DNA of 50,556 nt from Guillardia theta CCMP2712 (lineage: Eukaryota; Cryptophyceae; Pyrenomonadales; Geminigeraceae), in the NCBI RefSeq assembly GCF_000315625.1, contig NW_005434623.1:410768-461323 (forward strand), given 5' to 3'. The translations under genes and the position numbers were made by a program. Shown here piece after piece: positions 33,401 to 42,627 of this stretch. Under the pieces are notes generated by a model that saw only the letters and a program-made list of their open reading frames with translations, did not search any database and had not been told where the DNA came from. Position 1 is the stretch's first letter. Each line of letters opens with the position of its first letter.

Positions 33401-35184
33401 TCGAGGGGAGACTGGAGGCAGCTGGTGGGATCTTGTTCGAGCAGTCGGTCAAGCTCGGGGACGTCGCGAGGCCGCTGGGGCTGAACTTTGACAACTCGTA
33501 CGTCAAAGTGCCGCAGGGCCTCCAGTTCCGCTCGTCGACCTCCAAGGAGGGCAGGACGATCCTGCACGTCGAGGAGCCGTCCAAGCTGCAAACTCTGCTG
33601 CTCCCGGATGCCTCTGGCACTATCCTGACCACCCGAGAGGTCTCTCAGATCCCCTTCGACCGCCTGAGGGTCCTGGAGGGGATTGACGTGACGGGGGCCG
33701 CAAGGCTGGAGGGGGAGAGGATCAGCATCGGGTCCTCTACAGTCGCGACGTCCCTAGAGCTGAACTCCAACATCCTTGGCAAGTTTCCGCTCTCCTTCGA
33801 CTGCGGGATGAACCTCAACGGCGAGCAGCAGCCCTGCCTCACGTTCGAAATGCCGACCTCATCCTCGTCCTCCACCATCACCTTCCCCGACTCCAGCGGC
33901 GTTGTCATCACTAGCGGCAACCTCCCCAACCCCCTCGTGACCGACTCCTCCTTCTCCCTCCACACAGACTCCCTCGTCGCCAGCTCCTCCTCCAGCATCT
34001 TCATCGGGCTGGACGCCGGCAACCCGGTCCACCCGGGCAGCTTCCTGTTTGTGGACTCGCTCCCTGCTGGGCAGGAGCTGAGGACTGACGGGGAGAACCA
34101 GTTCAAGGTCATCGCTAGAGGAGGCGTCTCGCTCGTGACTGGCTACAGCCCGACGGGCAGAGAGATCGGGGCCCAGCTGCTGCCGGGCTCCGGGTCCTGG
34201 TCGTCACTGAGCGATGGCAGCATGAAGGAGAGGGTGGAGAGAGTGGAGGGGAGAAGGATCGCAGAGAAGCTGGTGGGGGTGAACATCAGCGAGTGGAGCT
34301 ACATCGGTCAGAGCCAGAGACACGTCGGGCCCATGGCACAGGTCCCTCCTCCTCCTCCTTCTCCTCCTGTCCTGCTCCTCCTCCTGCTCTTGCTCCTCCT
34401 ACTCCTACTCCTAGTTCTCCTGATTCTCCCCTCGTTCGTTCCTGACATACTACTTCCCTCTCTCATCTCATCCTCCGCTCTCTTCTCCTCTCGCCTCTCT
34501 TCCCTCTGCTCCGTTCTCCTCCATCCTGCTGCTTCGCTCGCTCCTCTCCCTCCTCGAGTTCTTCGCTCACTCTTCACTCGCAGGACATCGCCAGGGCCTT
34601 CGGGTTGGGTGCGGACGAGTCGAGAATCGACGGGATGGACGCCGACGGGCTTGTGCTGGCGGCAGTGACTGGAACAGGAGCAGTGATGGTAAGGAGAGGA
34701 AGGGAGTTGGTCGTGGTCGAGGATGAAAGGGGGAAAGGATGGAAAGGAAGGGGGCGAGGGGAGAGGGGTAGTGGAAGGGATTGAAGGAGATGGGGGAAAG
34801 GGAAAGAAGGGAGGGAAGAGGAGGAGGTCACTGGAGGAGGGAGAGGAGGGGGAAGGAGGAACACAGGAGGGAGGGTCCTGACGGCGGAGCAGGAGGAGAG
34901 CTCGAGGAAAGTGGAGCAGCTCAAGGAGAAGCTGCTGGAGATTGAGGAACGGATGACAACACAGACGAAGAGGTGAGAAGAAAGAGGAGGGAAGGGGGAC
35001 GAGAGGAAGGGAGAGGTGGGGAGAGCGAGAGGAGGAGGAAGAGAAGTAGGAGGAGGAGGAGGAGGAGGAGGAGGAGGGAAGTGACGGGAGGTGCAGGTTG
35101 GAGAAGCAACGGAGCATCCTTGAGGAGCAACAGAGGAGGCTAGAGAGGATCGTGATGAAACTCTCAGCAGCTCCTGTAAGCTGA
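18712..35184 (+). CDS. Giant secreted fibre-like protein with C-type lectin, CUB-like, EF-hand and C-terminal S74 chaperone domains
   Basis: About 20 exons and roughly 4,300 residues, read as one gene. Exon 1 (18712-18858) starts MGKKKS and has a signal peptide ending near ECAGA. Exons 2-4 are 18908-19041, 19094-20865 and 20916 to about 22976. In order: a CUB-like stretch (about 20085-20450); an EF-hand loop DRNSSGYLERPE (about 21935-21970); Cys-rich small exons (23100-24960); exon 25489-27219; a C-type lectin domain (28060-28410, SWESAQQSCREWGG, WVGLSSRD, FDCSSSLPYVC); exons 29130-29451, 29609-30196 and 30239-34341. About 14 copies of a PDASGTVITTGN-like motif run through it, the last four about 270-290 nt apart. 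The C-terminus is a Peptidase_S74-type chaperone (SLSDGSMKERV, SEWSYIGQ, RHVGPMAQ) across exons 34209-34341 and 34584-34688, then coiled-coil exons ending APVS. Many NxS/T sites. The splice near 22970 may use a GC donor, and the entry to the coiled coil near 34870 is unsettled. It could be split into two genes, though no internal promoter or stop supports that. Confidence 0.72.
23045..23107. repeat. (CCCT)n repeat in fibre-gene intron
   Basis: A CCCT/CTCT run directly upstream of the splice acceptor near 23120, serving as an extended polypyrimidine tract. Confidence 0.9.
23640..23785. repeat. (GAGAGG)n and (AGG)n purine repeats in intron
   Basis: About eight GAGAGG hexamers followed by AGG triplets fill the intron after the exon ending VYYME. 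Confidence 0.88.
24306..24380. repeat. (GCTCCT)n hexamer repeat in intron
   Basis: About ten GCTCCT units with a few variants, between the exon ending KPKSAA and the one starting GVNVASSM. The same hexamer is exonic in the PDZ gene at 38280-38480. Confidence 0.9.
27370..27482. repeat. (GAT)n and (GGT)n repeats in intron
   Basis: GAT triplets with a GGT stretch, in the intron after the 39-nt exon VQVSKRTILNFEQ (about 27261-27299). Confidence 0.9.
27665..27800. repeat. (CCCCTCT)n pyrimidine repeat in intron
   Basis: CTCCCCTCTCCCCTCCT-type repeats in the intron that splits one copy of the VITTGN-type motif (FLKVPAVQG / SIVTTGN). Confidence 0.88.
28905..29100. repeat. (GAT/ATC)n, (CCA)n and (CTC)n repeats in intron
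   Basis: GAT triplets switch strand to ATC, then CCA, CATCAC and CTC repeats, in the intron between exons ending GYLIGD and starting FVFKNSMAD. GAT followed by ATC forms an imperfect inverted repeat at 28913-28945. Confidence 0.88.
34195..34688 (+). other. S74-type intramolecular chaperone region of the fibre protein
   Basis: The stretch before it (NQFKVIARGGVSLVTGY) and the domain itself (SWSSLSDGSMKERVERVEGR, EWSYIGQ, RHVGPMAQDIARAFGLG, GMDADGLVLAA) follow the pattern of bacterial and phage S74 domains. Ser of SLSDGSMK and the Lys five residues later are at the spacing of the Ser-Lys dyad used for self-cleavage in endosialidase-type tail spikes. One intron (34342-34583) falls inside the domain right after GPMAQ. 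Confidence 0.8.
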
Positions 35185-35498
35185 CGAGCCGGCGAGGAGG
35201 AGGAGGAGGAGGAGGAGGAGGAGGAGGATCGACTGTAAATAATCGACCATTTCGATTCTTTTGTATTCTTTTTGTTGAATGAATGGATGTAGAGTAAGAC
35301 GCAAGTCAAGAGGCGGACAGGCAAGGAGGAGAGCGAGGGAGGGAAGGGGAAGGAGAGCGAGGGAGCGAGGGAGGAGGAGAAGAGAAGGAGAGGGAGGGAG
35401 GGAAGGGAGGAGGAAAAGAGAAGGAGAGGGAGGGAGGGAGGGGGAAGGAGAAGGGAAGGAGATGCGAGACAAGTTGGTCCAAGTTCAATGAATGACTT
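35185..35498. repeat. Purine (GGA/GAGGGA)n spacer between convergent genes
   Basis: GGA runs at 35199-35226 and GAGGGA/GGAGAG repeats at 35320-35460 fill the 314-bp spacer between the stop codons of the fibre gene and the polyGln gene. No GC island is present. Confidence 0.85.
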
Positions 35499-35587
35499 TC
35501 ATCCTCGGATCAGATCCTTTCCCTCCTTCCTCCTTGAGTACTCAACACCATGCGCCTCCTTCTCATCCTCCTCAATCAGCACCAGCA

Positions 35588-35622
<35 letters not shown>

Positions 35623-36057
35623 CTCACCTCATCAGTGCTCGAGTCTGACGACGATCCTCCGAAGATGCTCTTCATCTTCATCGCTCCTATCAGCCTGCCT
35701 GAAGCATGAGAAGAGCTGCGCCTCGCATCTCCCAAAGCACCTTCCTTCCTCCACACGACTTCTCCCCCCCGTTCCCTTCCCTCTCTCCCCTCCCCCTCCC
35801 CTTCCACTTCCTCCTCCTCTTCCTCTTCCTCCTCCTCCACCTCTTGGCTCTGATCTTCTTCTCTCTCCGAGGCGTCAGCTGGACATTCGAGTAGCGAGGA
35901 AGCGAGAGTTGAACCACGTCGGCGAGACTGGAGGGAGTCTGAAAAAAGAGAAACGTGAGCAGATCAAGTCAGGGCCCGAGAAAAGCTGTGCAGAAGTGAG
36001 AGCAGAAGGAGCAGCAGCACCAGCACCAGCACCAGCAGCAGCAGCAGCAGCAGGCAG

Positions 36058-36095
<38 letters not shown>

Positions 36096-37628
36096 CCTTG
36101 ACAGCAGAGGAACTTCCAATCGGCTCCTTGTCTTTCTCCTTTGCTGCCTTTAGTGAAGTTTGTGCGTCGTCAACTTCGCGAGAACTGAATTTCTTGATCT
36201 CTCCTGCCTCGATGTCATACAGCCCTCCTGCTCCTGATCCTGCTCCTGCTCCTGTTCCTGTTCCTCCTCCTCCTCCTGTTCCTCCTCCTCCTGCTCCTCC
36301 TCCTCCTCCTCCTCCTTTGCCTGCTCTACATATCCATCCTCATCCTCCTCTGCCCTCACTCCAACCTCATTTCCTCCTCTTCTCCCTCTTCCTTCCATCC
36401 CCCCAGCCCCTTGTTGCTTCTGCTCCTGCTCTTGCTACTCCTCGCTCACCAGACGAGTCGAGCTGTTGGATCTGCGTCAGCCACTGACTGTCGTCAAGGC
36501 TACCGATGCTCCGACCATGATTGGGAGATTCGGAGAGATCTCGCCAGGCCTGAGAAGGGGAAAAGGAGGAGAGGAGGAGATGAAGAATGATGCAGCAAGA
36601 AGAACAGGAGTTCAGGATGGGAGGACGCAAGAAGGAGAGAAGGAGAGAAGGAGAGAAGGAGAGAAGGAGAGAAGGAGAGAAGGCGAGAAGGAGAGAAGGA
36701 GAGAAGGAGAGAAGGAGAGAAGGAGAGGAGGGAGGAGAGGAGGAGAGAAGGAGAGGAGATGAGTGTAAAATAGATCAGAAGAGAGGTAACGGTTGATATC
36801 AGACAGATCAAAGTAAACAAGATGCAGCACAGACCGAGAGTACTTCTCGAACAAGTTCGTCTCGACGGGCCGCATCGATCATGTCAATCAAACTCTCAGC
36901 CATCTTCAGGCCAGAAGTCAAAATCCGCCATGAATGCAGGAACCGCTTCTTCTTCTCCCTCTCCTTTCCCTTCACCACCTGGTTGTGGGTCAGAGGCCGA
37001 CGGGCAACAAGAGTATGCTCGCCATTGTGAGGGCAGCTTTCAAGGATCGCAGATGTTGTTTGCGTCGAATGTGCTGTTCATGTAAAGTTAAAGCATCCAG
37101 CTCTTCATCGAGTTGACATGTTGTAGTGTCTTTCTCTACTGAGACATCCTCGTCCTCCTCTTTGAGTCGCTCTGACAACGAAAGCTCATCGAATTTGACA
37201 GCTGCTGTGGATGTGTCTTGCTGTTCGGCATGTACTGTTTCTTCGTCGTCGTCGTCGTCGTCTTCATCTCTGTCTCCTTTCTCCTTTTCTTCTTCTTCTT
37301 CTTCTTCTTCTTCTTCTTCTTCTGCTTCTTCTTCATCGCCTTCATCCTCTTCTTCTATAACGATTTGAGGTTTTGTATCTGAGTCCTCGAGATCGGATAT
37401 GACACTTTCCTCTGCATCAGCAGTCTTATCTGGTTCTTCTTCGACTTGTCGTATCACACTCTCCTCTACACCAGCCGTATTGCTTTCTTCTTGTTTGTTC
37501 GTTGCCATCTGTTCGTTCGCCGTCGCATCCCCATCTTCATCTCTAGTCAAGATCTCTTCATCTTGACGAGACGTCGAAACTCCTGACGGGGAGAGCTCAG
37601 ATGGAAACGGTTTCCGTTGAGTCAAAAT

Positions 37629-37712
<84 letters not shown>

Positions 37713-37889
37713 TCCACTGACTTGCAACTTGACTTGAGATGTTGTTGTTGGCAAGAATTCCTCTCTGAATAACAGATCTTCCAGCTCTCGTAGCCTCTTT
37801 GATCTGTCGGGTAGTTGGAGATCTTGCCGGATGAGACGGTCGTTTGCCGAGTAGTTGTTTACCTGAGGAGAAGTTACAAGACTGACTGA

Positions 37890-37926
<37 letters not shown>

Positions 37927-37945
37927 ATACCAGTTCAACATTCAT
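35499..37945 (-). CDS. Acidic polyglutamine protein, multi-exon, function unknown
   Basis: Exon 1 is only 15 nt (37931-37945, MNVEL) and splices over a CTGG-repeat intron to VNNYSANDRLIRQDLQLPDRSKRLRELEDLLF. A run of about 30 Gln follows (37625-37712), then a long acidic region with Glu and Asp runs (37240-37370). A more ordered part follows: DEELDALTLHEQHIRRKQHLRSLKAAL. Downstream exons appear at about 36850-36940 (MAESLIDMIDAARRDELVREV), 36470-36560 (HGRSIGSLDDSQWLTQIQQL), 36110-36210 (FSSREVDDAQTSLKAAKEKD) and 35499-35935 (ends EGKDLIRG). No known domain is recognised, and the exon joins between 36990 and 36560 are approximate. It is probably largely disordered. It converges on the fibre gene. 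Confidence 0.55.
36000..36100. repeat. (AGC)n/(CAG)n repeat in polyGln-gene intron
   Basis: AGC triplets with ACC variants. On the gene strand they give a GCT-rich tract right after the donor following SSSAVK. Confidence 0.85.
36640..36765. repeat. (GAGAAG)n repeat
   Basis: About 15 units of GAGAAGGA in an intron of the minus-strand polyGln gene, where it reads as polypyrimidine. Confidence 0.9.
37625..37712 (-). repeat. CAG/CAA repeat encoding polyGln
   Basis: Alternating CAACAG units, then pure CAG, encode about 30 consecutive glutamines. Mixed codons usually stabilise such arrays against length change. Confidence 0.92.
37876..37924. repeat. (CTGA/CTGG)n tetranucleotide repeat in the first intron
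   Basis: CTGACTGA units followed by CTGG units lie inside the first intron of the polyGln gene. If not spliced they encode a run of SQPA repeats. Confidence 0.9.
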
Positions 37946-38171
37946 GTTTCACAAGAACAGTGCAGAGAAGAGAAGACGAAGGGATCCCAGAGTCTTCGAC
38001 GGAGAAGGAGGAGGAAAGGGGAAGAGGAGGAAGCAGACCAAGATAGTCGACAATCATCTACTCTACCCTCGTCACGGACAGGTACAAGTAACTCACCGTG
38101 ACGACGTTGTTGTTAGAGACTGTTACAGGCGAGGCCTTGGAGGCATCTTCATCCTCCTACCACCACTATCA

Positions 38172-38828
<657 letters not shown>

Positions 38829-39034
38829 TCCTCCCTCGCTCCTCGGCGTCCTCGACTCCAGCGTCGGATATCGGCGAGGAGAAAAGGGTTCTCGTTGGGA
38901 GCTGCAAGCTCAGTCACTCCCTCCCCGCAGCCTCCACAAGGAGCACACACCTCCTCGGAGTGTACGGCAGGGGGTCGCGTCCCGAGCTGATGGTGAGATG
39001 AGGAGGAAGCAGAACAGGAGGGAAGGGACTTCAC

Positions 39035-40629
39035 CTCCTCGGCGACGCAAGTCTCGGCGAGACTTCGGGTCTTGGCGACAGCATGCTAAGGGAGGGTTCG
39101 CCTGAGATCTGCTCGAAGACCGTCTTGCTCATCCTCGTGTTGTTGATTTCAACTTGTTTCAGAGCAAGACTCAGAGATCTCGACTGGCAACCACCGTCAG
39201 TCCGCAGCCGTCAGCTCTGTTCGGTCTCACCATCCCGCACAGGATCCTATCGTATCGTGAGCTCCCCTCCTGTCCTGTGACTCCTGTTTCGTGTCAGAGC
39301 CGCATCCCCTGGTCTCCGTTCTAGTCTGTGAGAGCAAATCTATGACGTCACTACTTGTTAGAACACCTCTACATCACTTCCTCGCACCTCCCCATTGTTC
39401 TTCCCCAGCTTTGCACCCGCCTGGTGCGTCCTTTTCCCCTTCCTCTTCCTCTTCCTCTTCCTCTTCCTCTTCCTCTTCCTCTTCCTCTTCCTCTTCCTCT
39501 TCCTCTTCCTCTTCCTCTTCCCCTTCCTCTTCCTCTTCCCGGGCCTTCGAGCTCCGCTGAGGCTGAATCCTCTAATGGGCCTCCTTTCCTCCTCGATTTT
39601 TTCATAACATGCAGGGGCCGCAGTTAACGTGTTAAGCTGCACACCGTTGACTGACTGACTGTCCGTGGCACCCTCTTCCTCCCGCTCCCTCTTCCTTTCC
39701 CCTTCCTCCATCACTCTCTCTCTTCCTCGGAGTCTCCCTCCCTCTTCCTCCCCCTCTCTCTTCCGCTCCTTCCGCCGCCGCTCATTGCCAGCCTGCCCCG
39801 CAGCCTGAGCCGACGACATGACACTTTTTTGTGTCGGCCAGGATCTGGACTTTGTATCAACATTCAAGCTTACTTGAAATTCTAATGAAAACTTTGAAAT
39901 AAAAAGAGTGTCATTTGAAACCTTAGTTGATGGAAATCAAGTCCGCCCCGCTTTGAGCTTTAAAACAATATTGATCAGTAGAAAAAGTTGAACCCAGTTA
40001 ACTAATTCATTGTAGGTGATAATGACTTTTAAAATAATTATATCTGTTTATAAAAACATTTTATAATATTAGTTGGTCTTCCTGCGGCGGGCGCGTGATG
40101 GCGGTGCAGGGGAGCGAAACGAAGGGGAGGGATGGGGAGGGAGGAGAGGAGATGAAGGTATAGCAGAGGTCAGCACTAAAGTACAGCACAGCACATCACA
40201 GCAACTCATGGGTGGACCGTGGAGATAGGAGCAGACAAATGGAAAGATGGACGTTGCTCGGAGCTTTGGAGCAGGCAGGGACGGGTTGGAGGGGACGGTG
40301 GACCAAGGAAAGGATTTGAAGTGGAGGGAGATAGTGTGTTGGTTGATGCTAAGAGTGAAAATAAGAAGTGCAAGTATGAACAAAAACGAGATGAGAAAGA
40401 GGTTGAGTTCAAGTGTCGGGATATGTTCACGCGAGACTACTGAGGGGTCAGTACGACAGGGAGGAGATAGTGGCATGGGAGGGAGGAGGGACTACAGAGG
40501 AAAGATATCGATATCCAGAAACGACATGCCAGTCTTAGTACGCAGCTCAAACATCTGTTTCAAAGACTTAGATGGTGTAGCATGTAAAGCAATCCTCAAA
40601 GTTGCTCCACCTTTTCTCTGCTGATTTGA
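39035..40629. other. Long spacer between PDZ gene and SPF27
   Basis: Holds a (CTTCCT)n hexamer array at 39433-39540, a pyrimidine-rich stretch, and an unusually AT-rich block at 39835-40070 with TTTTAAAATAATTATA. Open frames at 40069-40600 show no recognisable protein. The AT-rich block is the most AT-rich DNA in the window and could be a promoter, origin or matrix-attachment region; nothing in the sequence decides this. Confidence 0.4.
39433..39540. repeat. (CCTCTT)n hexamer repeat
   Basis: About 17 near-perfect units of CTTCCT, ending in TTCCCGGGCC. Not evidently inside a gene. Confidence 0.93.
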
Positions 40630-42041
40630 ATGAAGATGGCACTCGTTGCTGCTGGAGGAAACGACGGTCAGCTCATCACCAGACCGGGCGAAGCTCCTCT
40701 CCCCAACTGCCTTGCACGATTGATCCAGGTCAGAGAGACGTGGCTGTGTGGGAGGAGGCGATCTCACATGGGGCAGAACAAGCATCAGATTGTGGTGGAC
40801 GCGCTGCCTTACATTGACAAGGAGTATGATAACCCGCACTATCGACAAGTTGTGGATAGGTTGCTTACTTCACATTGATTCTCCCTTCTATCTGCGTTTG
40901 TTTTTTCTGTTCTCCTCCTCGTGTCTCGAAGCGGCTCTCCTTCATTCGAAGTGCATCACTAGTCCTTGACCCCCTCCTTCTTGTTGTTGACGCTGTGCTG
41001 AGTTCATGTGTGGGAGCGATGTTTGCGCTGACAGAAGATTGAAGGATGGTAGAGGAAGAGATGGAGTCATTTGCGCCGGAAGATTACATCTCCTCCCTGC
41101 CGCCGGTAAACCATGCTCGAGGAACAGTGCAGGACCTGATACCTTTCCCAAGATTCCCGCCCTGTCTTTGCCCGAAGGAAGCGCCTTGCGTGCAGAATAT
41201 GACAGAATGATGCAAGACGAGGAGTACAAGTTCGCTGAGTTTGATATGTCAAGGTGAGCATAACAAGGTCAATCCGTGTGCTGTTGATATCTGCAATCTC
41301 TGTTCATTTCTACCAGATGTTTTCTTGTCAGTGATGATTGTGTGGTTTCAGGTATGAGTGCCATGCGCCGCAAGGGAAAGATGCTGCAGATCCTGAGAAA
41401 TGGAAGGAGGTGAGCAACAGACCTCGGGCGATGTCAGTCGGCCCGACTGATGCTTGTCCTTGTAGGCTGTCCGCACTGCCCAGGCTCACCACGAGCTCAC
41501 CACAGCGCGAGGGGTAAAGTTGCTGCTGTTTGCCTTGCTGTCGCTCATTCATCCTTGCAGTACAACTCCGAGATGCTCGCCCAACATGGCTCGAACGCCT
41601 GGAGAGCTTACAACTCGGTGAGCCGTGCCATGCTGCCGCCTGCTAGCAGGATGACACGAGTGAAGGGCCTTGAAGACTTGAATCAAGTCTACAAATTCGA
41701 AAACGACCAGATGAAGGCCAAGGTAAAGCCTCCCCCCGTCGGCTGCCCGTCTGACAAGCAACTGGAGGTGGTGGAGATCAACAGGAAGAGAATGGCAGAC
41801 CAGCTCATGATGGAGAACAAGATCAGGCGCTTGAGCGAAAGGTGCGCATAAACGTGTTTCTTGCTCTCAATGACGCATGCTTGCAGATATCAGTTGGCTG
41901 TGACCAAGAACATGCGCATTGAAGCAGAATGCATCAGGTTTGCGAGGTGAGCAACCGTGCTGTGAAGATTCTTACGCCTCATGGAGGTTGGAGAAAGAGC
42001 TGGGGATCTCGAACGAAGAGACTACAGGCGAATCGTCCTAA
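40630..42041 (+). CDS. BCAS2: Pre-mRNA splicing factor SPF27/BCAS2-like
   Basis: Core subunit of the NineTeen/PRP19 complex in the spliceosome. Exons join with short introns to give NKHQIVVDALPYIDKEYDNP (the conserved VDALPY start), DRMVEEEMESFAPEDYISSLPP (acceptor near 41045), then after a 47-nt intron IPALSLPEGSALRAEYDRMM. Next come YECHAPQGKDAADPEKWKE, AVRTAQAHHELTTAR, YNSEMLAQHGSNAWRAYN (human SPF27 has SQHGCNAWKVYN), VVEINRKRMADQLMMENKIRR, and the coiled coil YQLAVTKNMRIEAEC ... LEKELGISNEETTGESS. The N-terminus is uncertain: the ATG at 40630 leads into a frame that includes a possible 48-nt intron (40729-40776) with no stop, so spliced and unspliced forms both stay open. Family proteins are about 225 residues, fitting this model. 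Confidence 0.8.
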
Positions 42042-42159
42042 GCTGGAGGGAACGCAAGAGTTAAAGGGGAATGCGAAAGAATGATGATAGAACTGTTCTA
42101 GCAGCTCAACTGTAGTCATCTTTGCCATGATCAGGAGCCGGGATGATTGAATGATAAGT

Positions 42160-42420
42160 TATTTCTAGGCTAGTATATCCGATACCGATGGAGAGAGCAC
42201 CGCAGTAGTAGGCAGGCCCACTCCTCCGACTCGGATCTCGTAACGGGCTGTAACCAAGTTTTGTAGTGCATCTCAGTGACTTAGCGCTGGCCCTCAGCCG
42301 GACCGGGCCGGACCCGGCGATCGGCCGGGCCGGGCCCGGCCCGGGCATGATGATCACTGGAAGTTGACTGTAATCCCATTGACTATCAAGCCGTAACTGC
42401 TTGACTATGGTCGTGCAAAC
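42160..42420. repeat. GC-rich palindromic repeat island E (short)
   Basis: CCGGGCCGGACCCGGCGATC and GGCCGGGCCGGGCCCGGCCC near 42300-42345, with CTCAGTGA. The right edge has TTGACTGTAATCC, TTGACTATC and TTGACTATGG, the inverse of the TAGTCAA words at island D. It fills most of the 586-bp spacer between SPF27 and the next gene. Confidence 0.6.
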
Positions 42421-42627
42421 GGTATTGGACGAGAAAATGCGGTGAGGTGCCAGGAAAGAGGGAGAACGAAGCGAGGAGAGAGGGAGAGATAGAGAGGAGA
42501 GAGGAGAGCTTGAAGAGGATCGTCCGATCAACTTGCTGCATCATCGGTAGTGTAGGGTTGTCGTTGGAAGACGGCCATAAGAGGAAGCGAAGGAGGATAA
42601 GGCGGCGGCCTCGGGTTTACAGCAAGG

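Noticed and set aside
35040-35480. Purine-rich spacer as a gene
   Set aside because: All frames are low-complexity translations of GGA and GAGGGA repeats.
41098-41150. Frameshift in SPF27 after YISSLPP
   Set aside because: A 47-nt GT-AG intron restores the frame into IPALSLPEGSALRAE.
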